A DNA stretch of 64,000 nucleotides. Origin: Lachnospiraceae bacterium (GTDB lineage: Bacteria; Bacillota; Clostridia; Lachnospirales; Lachnospiraceae). Below the pieces are notes generated by a model. That model did not search any database. It was given only the letters and a program-made list of their open reading frames with translations, and had not been told where the DNA came from. Position numbers and translations under genes: made by a program. The stretch's first letter is position 1; each line of letters opens with the position of its first letter. This document shows, piece after piece, positions 16,902 to 26,096 of this stretch. The stretch covers positions 1 through 64,000 of the forward strand of contig JAFUTQ010000105.1 of assembly GCA_017484135.1 (NCBI GenBank), given 5' to 3'.

Positions 16902-18806
16902 ATGAAATATGTAATTCGAGAAGGGGATTATCTGAGAATGGGCGCATGCCGGACCGGCGATGGGGTCACCTTTACCTTTGCAGGAGAAAAGGAACAGGTA
17001 TGCGAGATTATCCTCTATGAAAAAAAATCGGATCAGACAGAATATGTGATGGTTCCGGCAGATTATTGCGTGGGATCCCTGCGTTCCATAGAGCTTTGCG
17101 GCCTGGACACACGGCGCTATGATTACAACTACCGCATTGACGGAAAGGTTGTCGTGGATCCGTATGCGCGAAGGATTGTGGGGAGGGAAAAATGGTTCGA
17201 AACAAGCCGGTATACGGAGGATTATCAGATTCGCGGAGGGTTTGCTTCGTTAGCTTATGACTGGGGACAGGATCGGTGTCCGGAAATTGACAAACGGGAT
17301 ATGGTTATGTACAAGCTTCATGTGCGTAATTTTACCATGGATGCCACAGGACTTTCCGGGAAAAAGGGAACCTTTGAAGGTTTGGAGTTAAAACTTCCTT
17401 ATCTGAAGGAACTGGGAATTACCACAGTGGAGCTGATGCCGGTCTATGAATTTGAGGAGCTCATTTTTCCTGCAGAGGGGGATCTGCCGGATTACGTTAC
17501 CTGGAAGGAAGAACAGCGGGCAAATCAAAAATCAAAGAAGGAAGTGGATAAGGTCAATTGCTGGGGATATGTGGAAGGCAATTATTTCTCGGTAAAGGCT
17601 GCTTTTGCCAAGGGAAAGGAGCCGGAGCGGTCCTTTAAGCATCTGATCCGGCAAATGCACAGCCTTGACATGGAATGTGTGATGGAGATTTATTTTCCGT
17701 CCACGGTCAATCAGAATCTGATGCTGGATGTGATGCGCTTCTGGGTCATGGAGTATCATATCGACGGCTTTCATCTTCTGGGGGATAAGCTTCCGATTCG
17801 TGCGATGGCACAGGATCTGATTTTAAGCAGAACCAAGCTGTTTTATGAATATTTTGACGGAGATCTTCTCGATGCACCCGAGAAATATCCGCATTTATAT
17901 ATTTACCGGGATGAATTTTCTTATCCGGTCCGGATGCTTATGAACCATCATGGGGGGAATCTCAACGATTTTGCGAATCAGATGAGAAAACAGAAGGAAT
18001 ATGCGGGCTTTGTCAATTTCCTTACCTCAGTCAACGGATTTACGCTGGCGGATGTCTTTTCCTACAATGAAAAGCATAATCTGGAGAATGGAGAGGACAA
18101 TACGGATGGTACGGACTGGAATTACAGTGCCAATTATGGCGTGGAAGGTCCTACCCGGAAGCGGTATATTGAGCAGGTGCGTACCAGACAGATGCGGAAT
18201 GCACTGGCAATTTTATTTCTGGGACAGTCTGTACCGCTCCTTATGGAGGGAGATGAGTTTGCCAATTCCCAAAAGGGCAACAACAATGCGTATTGTCAGG
18301 ATAACCGGATTGGCTGGGTGAACTGGCGAAATGAAAAAAAATACGGAGCCCTGCAGAGCTTTGTAAGGAAGCTGATTGCCTTTCGGAAGGAACACCCGGT
18401 AATACGGATGAACAAACCCATGCAGCTGCGTGACTACAGAGGACACGGCTATCCGGATTTGTCCTATCATTGTGACCGGGCATGGATGGTGGGCTTTGAG
18501 CGGAACAGGCAGTCGGTTGGGATTCTCTATTGCGGCGCTTATGCTGTGGATGAAGGGGATGAGGAAGAGGAGCTGATCTACCTTGCCTATAATTTCCATA
18601 CCGGCAAGCAGTTTCTGGCACTTCCCAAGCTGCCGAAGGAACAAAAGTGGTATCGTGTAATGGATACTGGATATGAAGAAGGGTTTTTAGAAAAACCGGT
18701 GCCGGTTCTGGCAACACAGGTTGAGATTGCCGGCATGACGGTACAGATTCTGGTTGGAAAGCAGGAAAAGGAAGATGAAGGCATGGCAGCATCTGAAGAC
18801 GATTAA
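16902..18806 (+). CDS. GH13-fold protein, probable catalytically inactive debranching-enzyme homologue
   Basis: 634 residues. It has the GlgX/pullulanase layout: an N-terminal CBM48-like beta domain (about 1-110), a TIM-barrel opening at VMYKLHVRNFT and LKELGITTVELMPV, and the pullulanase-like YNEKHNLENGEDNTDGTDWNYSANYGVEGPT near 385-415 (quoted here by position; its core is NYGVEGPT). The four conserved GH13 regions are degenerate. Region I reads VMEIYFPS instead of a D-xx-x-NH form. Region II reads DGFHLLGD, with Leu293 where the Asp nucleophile should be. Region III keeps Glu in YEYFD. Region IV reads SVNGFTL instead of HDGFTL. I infer a glycan-binding or regulatory pseudoenzyme. The ATG has GGGAGTAGCC upstream. 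Co-oriented DUF5662 and trpS genes follow. Confidence 0.8.
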   Translation: MKYVIREGDYLRMGACRTGDGVTFTFAGEKEQVCEIILYEKKSDQTEYVMVPADYCVGSLRSIELCGLDTRRYDYNYRIDGKVVVDPYARRIVGREKWFETSRYTEDYQIRGGFASLAYDWGQDRCPEIDKRDMVMYKLHVRNFTMDATGLSGKKGTFEGLELKLPYLKELGITTVELMPVYEFEELIFPAEGDLPDYVTWKEEQRANQKSKKEVDKVNCWGYVEGNYFSVKAAFAKGKEPERSFKHLIRQMHSLDMECVMEIYFPSTVNQNLMLDVMRFWVMEYHIDGFHLLGDKLPIRAMAQDLILSRTKLFYEYFDGDLLDAPEKYPHLYIYRDEFSYPVRMLMNHHGGNLNDFANQMRKQKEYAGFVNFLTSVNGFTLADVFSYNEKHNLENGEDNTDGTDWNYSANYGVEGPTRKRYIEQVRTRQMRNALAILFLGQSVPLLMEGDEFANSQKGNNNAYCQDNRIGWVNWRNEKKYGALQSFVRKLIAFRKEHPVIRMNKPMQLRDYRGHGYPDLSYHCDRAWMVGFERNRQSVGILYCGAYAVDEGDEEEELIYLAYNFHTGKQFLALPKLPKEQKWYRVMDTGYEEGFLEKPVPVLATQVEIAGMTVQILVGKQEKEDEGMAASEDD

Positions 18807-19320
18807 CCACCATAAATGGCTTGTTATGAAGGAATGCTTTCAGGTGGGGCTATATTGGCAGGGGCTGGTGCATGACCTGTCCAAGTATTCCCCGACGGAA
18901 TTTTTGGTGGGCTGTAAATATTATCAGGGCTTTCAAAGTCCGAATAATGCGGAGCGCAGGGAGAAAGGCTATTCTTCCGCATGGCTTCATCACAAGGGAC
19001 GAAACAAGCATCACATGGACTATTGGATCGATTATGGGATTGGTGAAGACAAGACCATGACCGGTATGCGTATGCCGGAAAAATATGTGGTGGAAATGTT
19101 TTTAGACCGGGTGGCTGCGTGTAAGAATTATCAAAAGGCTGCGTATCGGGATGACAGTCCCCTGAAATACTATGAAAAGGGAAAAAAGTATCAGGTGCTT
19201 CATGAGGATTCGCGTATCCTGCTGGAAAAGCTTTTATACATGCTTGCCGAACATGGCGAGGCATATACGTATCGGTATATCAGGAAGGAAATTTTGAAAA
19301 AAGGAAGAAAGAAGGATTAA
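18775..19320 (+). CDS. DUF5662 family protein
   Basis: 181 residues. I recognise the DUF5662 family from HLKTINHHKWLVM, GLVHDLSKYSPTEF and HHKGRNKHHMDYW. The HD pair and clustered histidines suggest a metal-binding helical protein distantly like HD-domain hydrolases, but no function is established. The gene overlaps the 3' end of the GH13-like gene by 32 bases. The ATG at 18775 has an AGGAAAAGG-type site just upstream; a TTG at 18754 is an alternative start. It ends 5 bases before trpS, so the genes are co-transcribed. Confidence 0.85.
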   Translation: MKAWQHLKTINHHKWLVMKECFQVGLYWQGLVHDLSKYSPTEFLVGCKYYQGFQSPNNAERREKGYSSAWLHHKGRNKHHMDYWIDYGIGEDKTMTGMRMPEKYVVEMFLDRVAACKNYQKAAYRDDSPLKYYEKGKKYQVLHEDSRILLEKLLYMLAEHGEAYTYRYIRKEILKKGRKKD

Positions 19321-19325
19321 AGATC

Positions 19326-20330
19326 ATGCTAGACGGAAAAAAAATACTTTACAGCGGTATGCAGGCAACCGGAACGCTTACACTGGGAAATTATCTGGGA
19401 GCGCTGAAAAACTGGGTGAATATGTCGGAGGAATACGAATGTCTGTACGGTGTGATGGATCTGCATTCTCTGACGCTGCGGCAGGAACCTGCAGAATTTC
19501 GCAAAAATGCCAGATCCTTATATGCCCTGTATGTGGCAGCCGGACTGGATCCTGAGAAAAATTGTATTTATTACCAGTCTCATGTATCGGCGCATGCGGA
19601 GCTTGGATGGCTGTTGAACTGCTTTCCTTACATGGGCGAACTGCAGCGAATGACCCAGTATAAGGATAAGGCGGCGAAGCATGCGGAAAATATCAATGCG
19701 GGGCTGTTTACCTATCCGGTACTGATGGCGGCCGATATTCTGTTGTATCAGACCGATGTGGTTCCGGTGGGGGTAGATCAGAAGCAGCATCTGGAAATAA
19801 CCAGAGATATCGCACAGCGTTTTAACGGTATTTTCGGAGAAGTGTTTACGGTTCCGGAGGCATATATCGGGAAAATCGGTGCGAAAATCATGAGTTTGCA
19901 GGAGCCGGAGCGAAAGATGTCAAAATCTGACGAGAATGCGAATGCCACCATTTATCTGTTGGATGACAGGGACACCATCATTCGCAAATTTAAGCGGGCG
20001 GTTACGGATTCTGAGAGCGTGATCTGCTATCGGGAGGACAAACCGGGGATCAGCAACCTGATGGACATTTATGGTGCCGTCACAGGGCGCTCAAAGGAGG
20101 AAATTGAGCGGGAATTTGAAGGACAGGGCTATGGCTCGTTCAAGCTGGCAGTAGGAGAAACGGTGGCAGACGAATTGGAGCCGCTGCAAAAACGCTATGC
20201 AGAGTTAATTGCGGACAAGAGCTATATAGACCGTGTGATTAAGGCAAATGATGAAAAAGCGGCATACTATGCCGGCAAGACGCTTCGCAAGGCGCAAAAA
20301 AAGCTCGGCCTTACCGAGCGGATTCGTTAG
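19326..20330 (+). CDS. trpS: Tryptophanyl-tRNA synthetase
   Basis: 334 residues, the usual length. It charges tRNA-Trp. The class I signature lies at GTLTLGNYLGAL and the KMSKS loop is RKMSKSDENA (about residues 197-206). DVVPVGVDQKQHLE marks the Trp/ATP pocket region. AGAAGGATT lies 8-16 bases before the ATG. No T-box leader is visible; the gene depends on the upstream GH13/DUF5662 transcript, which is unusual for trpS. An 11-bp inverted repeat follows at 20349-20388. Confidence 0.95.
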   Translation: MLDGKKILYSGMQATGTLTLGNYLGALKNWVNMSEEYECLYGVMDLHSLTLRQEPAEFRKNARSLYALYVAAGLDPEKNCIYYQSHVSAHAELGWLLNCFPYMGELQRMTQYKDKAAKHAENINAGLFTYPVLMAADILLYQTDVVPVGVDQKQHLEITRDIAQRFNGIFGEVFTVPEAYIGKIGAKIMSLQEPERKMSKSDENANATIYLLDDRDTIIRKFKRAVTDSESVICYREDKPGISNLMDIYGAVTGRSKEEIEREFEGQGYGSFKLAVGETVADELEPLQKRYAELIADKSYIDRVIKANDEKAAYYAGKTLRKAQKKLGLTERIR

Positions 20331-20348
20331 TATATTAGCAGTGGCGAG

Positions 20349-20388
20349 ACGGGCAGCACGGGAAATCAAAGCTTTCTGTGCTGCCCGT
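20349..20388. repeat. Inverted repeat between convergent trpS and sigK
   Basis: ACGGGCAGCAC (20349-20359) and GTGCTGCCCGT (20378-20388) are perfectly complementary with an 18-base loop. There is no T tract, so if it ends transcription it is not a classic terminator. Confidence 0.5.
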
Positions 20389-20428
20389 ATGGGGCTCGCG
20401 GAAGGTTTGTTCCGGTTGTGCCGACACC

Positions 20429-21046
20429 TTAGAATTGATTTCTCAGTTTTTCAAGCGCTTTCTTTTCAATGCGGCTGACATAGGAACGGGAAATGTGAAG
20501 CTTTTGTGCAATTTCCCGCTGTGTTATCGGTTGATCGGTCATCAGCCCGTATCTTAAGCAGATAATCTGACGTTCTCGCTCTGTCAGCACCTGCGGTAGC
20601 AATTCATACAGCCGACGGACATTTTTGTCCATCTCCATAAGCTCAATCACATCCGGCTCGGTATTTTCCACAATATCCATCAGATGAATCTGGTTTCCCT
20701 CTTTATCTGTTCCAATGGGTTCGTACAGAGACACCCCTTTTGCATTTTTTCGTCTGCTGCGAAAGTACATCAGCAATTCGTTGTCGATACATCGGGCAGC
20801 ATAGGTGGCAAGTCGGCTTCCCCGGTCCTCACGAAAGGTATCCACTGCTTTCATCAAGCCGATTGTTCCGATGGAAATCAGATCTTCCATTTCTTCGTTC
20901 ACGTTCTGATATTTTTTTGCCACATGCGCAACCAGACGCATATTCCGTTCGATGAGGACATGCTTCGCCGCAAGGCTGCCGTCATTCATCTGTCTTAAAT
21001 ATTCCTTCTCTTCCTGTAGCGTTAGGGGAGATAAAAAAGTCTTCAA
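20429..21046 (-). CDS. sigK: Sporulation sigma factor SigK (late mother-cell), without pro-sequence
   Basis: 205 residues. It directs RNA polymerase to late mother-cell genes such as coat genes. Region 2 reads NMRLVAHVAKKYQN, DLISIGTIGLMKAVDTF and RLATYAARCIDNELLMYF; region 4 reads TQREIAQKLHISRSYVSRIEKKA. The protein begins MKTFLSPLTLQEEKEYL, which aligns with the mature end of B. subtilis SigK. The hydrophobic pro-peptide is absent: the TTG start has AGGTG upstream and an in-frame TAG lies 10 codons before it. The gene is not interrupted by a skin-like element. Lack of the pro-peptide implies no SpoIVFB-type activation, as known for Clostridioides difficile. Confidence 0.9.
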   Translation of the reverse strand: MKTFLSPLTLQEEKEYLRQMNDGSLAAKHVLIERNMRLVAHVAKKYQNVNEEMEDLISIGTIGLMKAVDTFREDRGSRLATYAARCIDNELLMYFRSRRKNAKGVSLYEPIGTDKEGNQIHLMDIVENTEPDVIELMEMDKNVRRLYELLPQVLTERERQIICLRYGLMTDQPITQREIAQKLHISRSYVSRIEKKALEKLRNQF

Positions 21047-21075
21047 CGCAGCACCTGATAAGCGATTTTTATTCT

Positions 21076-21083
21076 ATTCTATG
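21076..21083 (-). promoter_or_regulatory. Possible SigE -10 box before sigK
   Basis: On the minus strand CATAGAAT matches the SigE -10 form CATAnAnT, 30 bases upstream of the TTG start. The -35 match is weak. SigE control of sigK would fit the known cascade. Confidence 0.35.
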
Positions 21084-21211
21084 TCGGACAGAGCCGTTCT
21101 GTGCCTTTCCTAATTTTCTGAATATTAGGAATCTGCTTTAGTCGGCAGCTGTTTGTTGGCCAGGCAGGGAACCGTGATCTCAATATCCGATATGCTTGCT
21201 GCAAAATTTTC

Positions 21212-21239
21212 TTGAAAAAAACGGAAATTATGGTATAAT
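21212..21239 (+). promoter_or_regulatory. Promoter of the comM-dprA-topA genes
   Basis: TTGAAA (21212-21217), 16 bases and a perfect TATAAT (21234-21239). Confidence 0.65.
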
Positions 21240-21331
21240 GAGTCCATCTTTTTTATCTTCTTTCTATAAGTTCAATTGACATGTTTCAATCATTTTCCCC
21301 GGATGCAGTGACAGGAAGGGAAGTGCTATCA

Positions 21332-22867
21332 TTGTATAGTATTGTAAGAACTGCAATTGTACATGGAATTGAGAGTGTTCCGGTGTATGTGGAGGCGGAT
21401 GTGTCGGACGGGCTGCCGATGTTTGAAATGGTTGGTCTTTTGTCTGCGGAGGTACGGGAGGCGAAGGAACGGGTTCGCACAGCCCTGCGCAATCTGGGCC
21501 ATACGCTTCCGGCAAGGCGTATCACGATTAACTTGTACCCGGCATATGTCAAAAAATCCGGTTCCTCGTATGATCTGCCAATCGCGGTAGCGGTGCTGGC
21601 TGCGATGGGGGTAATACGGGCAGAACTGTTGGATCGGCTGCTGATCATCGGAGAAATCGGACTCAACGGAGATATTCAGCCGATTCACGGAGTTCTTCCG
21701 CTGGTGGCACAGGCGCGGGAACAGGGGATTGAACGCTGTATGGTGCCATCAGGGAATGAAACAGAGGCGGCATTGGCAGAGCAGATACAGATTCTGCCGG
21801 TGGCACACCTGAGGAACGTCATTCACATATTGAATACGGAGGAGTTTGAAAACAAGGAGGAAAGAGCCGTCCCGAAAGAGCCGGAAGAAAAATCGTGCCT
21901 GGATTTTTCCGATATACATGGACAGCATTTTGTCAAGCGGGCATGCGAAGTGGCAGTCAGCGGAATGCATCATATGCTTATGATCGGACCGCCGGGAGCG
22001 GGGAAAACCATGGTTGCAAAACGGATTCCTTCCATTTTGCCGGCATTGACCAGAGCGGAGCAGCTGGAACTGTCGAAAATATACAGTGTCTGCGGTCTTC
22101 TGGATAATCAAAGCGCCCTTTTGACGGAGCGGCCGTTCCGTTGTCCCCACCATACCATTAGCCCGCAGGGGTTGTCCGGCGGCGGAAGTGTTCCAAAGCC
22201 GGGAGAGATCAGCCTTGCACATAAAGGGGTTCTGTTTCTGGACGAGCTGACGGAGTTCCGGCATGAGACGCTGGAGATTCTCAGACAGCCGTTGGAGGAG
22301 CATCAGATCCGTCTTGTGCGGATCAGCGGTGCCTATACGTTTCCGGCGGATTTTATGCTTGTGTGCGCCATGAATCCCTGCAGCTGCGGATATTATCCGG
22401 ATCGGGAGCGCTGTAACTGTTCGCCTGCTATGCTGGAACGATACACCAAAAAGATCAGTCGGCCGCTGCTGGACCGGATTGACATCTGTGTGGAGGCAAG
22501 GCAGATGGAGTATCGGGAACTGACTGGTGAGCAGAAACAGGAGGAGTCCTCAGAGACGATACGGGAGCGGGTAGCTGTCGCGCAGGAAAGACAGAGGCAT
22601 CGATTCCGTGGAACCGAGTTATGCTATAACAGCCGGATTCCGGCTGCGGATTTGGAAAAATACTGCAGCCTGACGGAAAAAGAAAAAAAATATATGGAAC
22701 ATATTTACGAAAAAATGGGATTGACTGCACGGACCTATCATAAAATACTGAAGGTGGCGCGAACGCTGGCGGATATGGAGGATCAGACCGATATTGGAAT
22801 GAATCACCTGAGTGAAGCGATTTGCTACCGAAGCGCAGACCGGCAATACCGGGAGGGCGCAGTATGA
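21332..22867 (+). CDS. comM: Magnesium-chelatase-like AAA+ ATPase ComM/YifB
   Basis: 511 residues. Members are AAA+ helicases; in Vibrio and relatives ComM drives branch migration of transforming DNA. Seen: an N-terminal Lon-like (ChlI) domain with VEADVSDGLPMFEMVGL, Walker A GPPGAGKTMVAKRIP (about 229-243), Walker B GVLFLDELTEF, CAMNPCSCGYYPD and a C-terminal lid. I prefer the TTG at 21332, since LYSIVRTAIVHGIE then aligns with the start of known ComM and GGGAAG lies 8 bases upstream. An in-frame ATG at 21281 lacks a ribosome-binding site. Its stop overlaps the dprA start, in keeping with a shared role in DNA uptake or recombination. Confidence 0.9.
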   Translation: MYSIVRTAIVHGIESVPVYVEADVSDGLPMFEMVGLLSAEVREAKERVRTALRNLGHTLPARRITINLYPAYVKKSGSSYDLPIAVAVLAAMGVIRAELLDRLLIIGEIGLNGDIQPIHGVLPLVAQAREQGIERCMVPSGNETEAALAEQIQILPVAHLRNVIHILNTEEFENKEERAVPKEPEEKSCLDFSDIHGQHFVKRACEVAVSGMHHMLMIGPPGAGKTMVAKRIPSILPALTRAEQLELSKIYSVCGLLDNQSALLTERPFRCPHHTISPQGLSGGGSVPKPGEISLAHKGVLFLDELTEFRHETLEILRQPLEEHQIRLVRISGAYTFPADFMLVCAMNPCSCGYYPDRERCNCSPAMLERYTKKISRPLLDRIDICVEARQMEYRELTGEQKQEESSETIRERVAVAQERQRHRFRGTELCYNSRIPAADLEKYCSLTEKEKKYMEHIYEKMGLTARTYHKILKVARTLADMEDQTDIGMNHLSEAICYRSADRQYREGAV

Positions 22868-23952
22868 AATACGAATATTGGTTTGCCGCCGTTGCCGGCA
22901 TCGGACTGGCGAAGCGTATGAGACTGCTGGAACTCTTCGGGTCGGCAAAACAGCTTTATCATACGGAAGAAAAGGAGCTTCTGAAGACCGGCGTGGATTC
23001 GGAAACCGTAACGCTGCTCATCCAAAGCAGGCAGAAGTGGCAGTTGGACAAGGAATGGGAAAAGCTGGAAGAGCGGCATATTCATATGGTAACTGTGGAG
23101 CAGGGTTATTATCCCCGGAAACTGAGCCGGATTGCGGCAGCACCGTATGCGTTGTTTTACAAGGGTGCACTGCCTGATGAAGAGCAGAAGACCCTTGCGA
23201 TTGTGGGAGCCAGAAATTGTTCGGAATATGGGCGGTATCTGGCGACAGAGATCGGAGCAGCGGCAGCCAGAGCCGGACTTCAGGTGATCAGCGGCATGGC
23301 GTTGGGAATCGACGGAGCCGGACATTCCGGGGCAATCCGGGAACATGGAATTACCCATGCTGTGCTTGGCTGCGGCGTGGACTGCTGTTATCCCAGACAG
23401 AACCGCAGCCTGTATGAAGCGTTGTGCCTGCATGGAGGGGTTCTGTCGGAATTTGTTCCGGGAACACCTCCTCTGCCTCAATTTTTTCCCCGGCGAAACC
23501 GAATCATCAGCGGCTTGAGCGATGTGGTTGTCGTCGTTGAGGCGAGGGAGCGAAGCGGATCGCTGATTACAGCAGATTATGCGCTGGAGCAGGGGAAGGA
23601 TGTTTACGCAGTGCCCGGCAGGGTGGGAGAGCAGCTCAGCGCGGGCTGCAACCGTCTGATTCGCCAGGGCGCTGGAATTGTAATATCCATTGAAGATTTT
23701 TTTAAGGAGCTTCAGGTGGCCGGAATTTCACAGCCGCCGGAGCAGCTTCCGGCAAAAAAAATACTTGAAAAAGATGCCTGTCTGGTGTATAGTGTCATGG
23801 ATTTGCAACCGAAAAGTATTTCAGAACTGGTGGAAAAAACAGGTTTGCAGGTTGACAGAGTATGCAGTATTCTGATAGGGTTAGAGAATGTGAAAATGAT
23901 TCGTGAGGTTTCTCACAGCTTTTATGTCAGAAGTGAGATGTTTTCTGAGTAA
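22864..23952 (+). CDS. dprA: DNA-processing protein DprA
   Basis: 362 residues. It binds incoming single-stranded DNA and loads RecA during transformation. A helical N-terminus (GIGLAKRMRLLELFGSA) precedes the Rossmann-like core with VGARNCSEYG, ISGMALGIDGAGHSGAI, VLGCGVDCCYPRQN and RRNRIISGLSDVVVVVEA, then a C-terminal winged-helix segment. Start ATG 22864 overlaps the comM stop (ATGA), with GGAGGG 8 bases upstream. DprA is common in non-competent bacteria, so competence is not proved. The dprA-topA order is conserved in Firmicutes. Confidence 0.95.
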   Translation: MKYEYWFAAVAGIGLAKRMRLLELFGSAKQLYHTEEKELLKTGVDSETVTLLIQSRQKWQLDKEWEKLEERHIHMVTVEQGYYPRKLSRIAAAPYALFYKGALPDEEQKTLAIVGARNCSEYGRYLATEIGAAAARAGLQVISGMALGIDGAGHSGAIREHGITHAVLGCGVDCCYPRQNRSLYEALCLHGGVLSEFVPGTPPLPQFFPRRNRIISGLSDVVVVVEARERSGSLITADYALEQGKDVYAVPGRVGEQLSAGCNRLIRQGAGIVISIEDFFKELQVAGISQPPEQLPAKKILEKDACLVYSVMDLQPKSISELVEKTGLQVDRVCSILIGLENVKMIREVSHSFYVRSEMFSE

Positions 23953-23998
23953 AGAAATTTTGACCGTCAAATCAAAAAACAGATTAAAGGAGTAAGCC

Positions 23999-26077
23999 AT
24001 GGCAAAGTATCTTGTGATCGTGGAATCACCGGCGAAGGTAAAGACAATTAAAAAGTTTTTGGGAAAGAACTATGAGGTTGTTGCATCGAACGGACATGTA
24101 CGCGATATGCCGAAAAGCCAGCTTGGCTTTGATGTGGAAAACAATTACGAACCTAAATACATTACGATTCGAGGAAAAGGCGAGATTTTGGCAAAACTGC
24201 GCAAGGAAGCAAAAAAAGCCGATAAAATTTATCTGGCAACCGACCCGGATCGGGAAGGAGAAGCGATTTCATGGCATTTGTCGAAGGCTTTGAAGCTTGA
24301 GGATCGGAATATATCCCGCATCAGTTTTAATGAGATTACCAAAAATGCAGTAAAGGAATCCTTCAAGCAGTCCCGGGAGATTGATATGGATCTGGTGGAT
24401 GCACAACAGGCGAGACGAATGCTGGATCGTATGGTGGGATACCGCATCAGTCCGCTGCTGTGGAAAAAGGTCAAGCGGGGACTCAGCGCGGGACGTGTAC
24501 AATCTGTTGCATTACTGATTATATGTGATAGGGAGGATGAGATTAACGCTTTTATTCCGCAAGAGTACTGGAGCTTAGATGTAAAGCTTCAGATTCCGGG
24601 CGAGAAGAAGCCTTTGATTGCAAAATATCATGGAATTGCCAAAGAAAAGCAGACCCTTGCAAACAGACAGGAAGTAGAGCAGCTGATGGCTGCGGTTCAA
24701 AAAGAACACTTTCAGGTAGCGGAAGTACGGAAAAGTGAACGCATCAAGAAAGCACCGCATCCGTTTACCACAAGTACTCTGCAGCAGGAAGCATCCAAGC
24801 TGCTTAATTTTTCTACCCAAAAAACCATGCGGCTGGCACAGCAGCTCTATGAAGGTGTGGATATCAAGGAAGGCGGCACAGTGGGACTTATCACATATCT
24901 GAGAACGGATTCCACGCGCGTTTCCGAGGAGGCAGATGCGGCGGCGCGTGACTATATCGGGGCACAGTACGGCAGTGAATATGCCGCGAAAAATGTGGAG
25001 GATAAGAAGTCCGGTGCCAAAATTCAGGATGCCCATGAGGCGATTCGGCCTACAGATATTACACGCACACCTGTAAAGGTAAAGGATTCACTCAGCCGGG
25101 ATCAGTTCAGACTGTATCAGCTGATCTGGAACCGATTTGCGGCCAGCCGCATGAATCCGGCGAGGTATGAAACGAAATCTGTCAGAATCATGGCGGGGAG
25201 TTATTGTTTTACCGTTTCTGCATCCAATGTAGTGTTTGACGGCTTTTTGAGTGTATACAAGACGGAGGAAGAGGAAAAGACAGAGCAAAACAAGGCATTG
25301 GCTTCCATTGATACGGATACAAAGCTGACGCTGGACTCTTTTGAGGAAAAGCAGCATTTTACCCAGCCGCCGGCTCATTTTACCGAGGCCTCTCTGGTCA
25401 AGACTCTGGAGGAGCTGGGAATCGGGCGTCCCAGTACCTATGCCCCCACGATTACCACAATTCTGGCGAGAAGATACGTCGTTAAGGAAGAAAAAAATCT
25501 TTATGTCACAGAGCTTGGGGAGGCGGTCAACACGATCATGAAGCAGTCCTTTCCCACCATTGTGGATGAGCATTTTACCGCAAATATGGAATCCCTTCTG
25601 GACAGTGTGGCTGAGGGGAAGGTGCAGTGGAAGCAGGTGGTCCGTAATTTCTATCCGGATCTGGATGAGGCTGTCCGCAAGGCGGAAGAGGAACTGGAAA
25701 AGGTAAAGATTGAGGATGAGGTCACGGATGTGATCTGTGAGGAATGCGGGCGCAATATGGTAATTAAATACGGTCCCCACGGAAAATTTCTGGCCTGTCC
25801 CGGTTTCCCCGAATGCAGAAACACGAAGCCGTATTTTGAAAAAATCGGTGTAGCCTGTCCGAAGTGCGGAAAAGACATTGTTCTGAAGAAAACCAAGAAA
25901 GGACGCCGCTATTTTGGCTGCGAGGCAAATCCGGAATGCGATTTCATGTCATGGCAGAAGCCGGTGGAGAAGAAATGTCCGTCCTGCGGCGGTTATATGG
26001 TGGAAAAAGGAAATAAATTGTGCTGCGCAGATCCGCAGTGCGGATATGTCGAGGAAAAAAGAGCGACAACGACTTGA
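23999..26077 (+). CDS. topA: DNA topoisomerase I
   Basis: 692 residues. Type IA topoisomerase that relaxes negative supercoils. TOPRIM domain: LVIVESPAKVKTI and ATDPDREGEAISWHL. The catalytic tyrosine is in TYLRTDSTR (near residue 300). At the C-terminus three four-cysteine zinc fingers start at CEECGRN, CPKCGKD and CPSCGGY. AAAGGAG lies 8 bases before the ATG. It is preceded by dprA; the B. subtilis neighbours trmFO-xerC-clpQY that would separate it from codY are missing. Confidence 0.97.
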   Translation: MAKYLVIVESPAKVKTIKKFLGKNYEVVASNGHVRDMPKSQLGFDVENNYEPKYITIRGKGEILAKLRKEAKKADKIYLATDPDREGEAISWHLSKALKLEDRNISRISFNEITKNAVKESFKQSREIDMDLVDAQQARRMLDRMVGYRISPLLWKKVKRGLSAGRVQSVALLIICDREDEINAFIPQEYWSLDVKLQIPGEKKPLIAKYHGIAKEKQTLANRQEVEQLMAAVQKEHFQVAEVRKSERIKKAPHPFTTSTLQQEASKLLNFSTQKTMRLAQQLYEGVDIKEGGTVGLITYLRTDSTRVSEEADAAARDYIGAQYGSEYAAKNVEDKKSGAKIQDAHEAIRPTDITRTPVKVKDSLSRDQFRLYQLIWNRFAASRMNPARYETKSVRIMAGSYCFTVSASNVVFDGFLSVYKTEEEEKTEQNKALASIDTDTKLTLDSFEEKQHFTQPPAHFTEASLVKTLEELGIGRPSTYAPTITTILARRYVVKEEKNLYVTELGEAVNTIMKQSFPTIVDEHFTANMESLLDSVAEGKVQWKQVVRNFYPDLDEAVRKAEEELEKVKIEDEVTDVICEECGRNMVIKYGPHGKFLACPGFPECRNTKPYFEKIGVACPKCGKDIVLKKTKKGRRYFGCEANPECDFMSWQKPVEKKCPSCGGYMVEKGNKLCCADPQCGYVEEKRATTT

Positions 26078-26096
26078 ATTTTCAGAAAAAACATGA

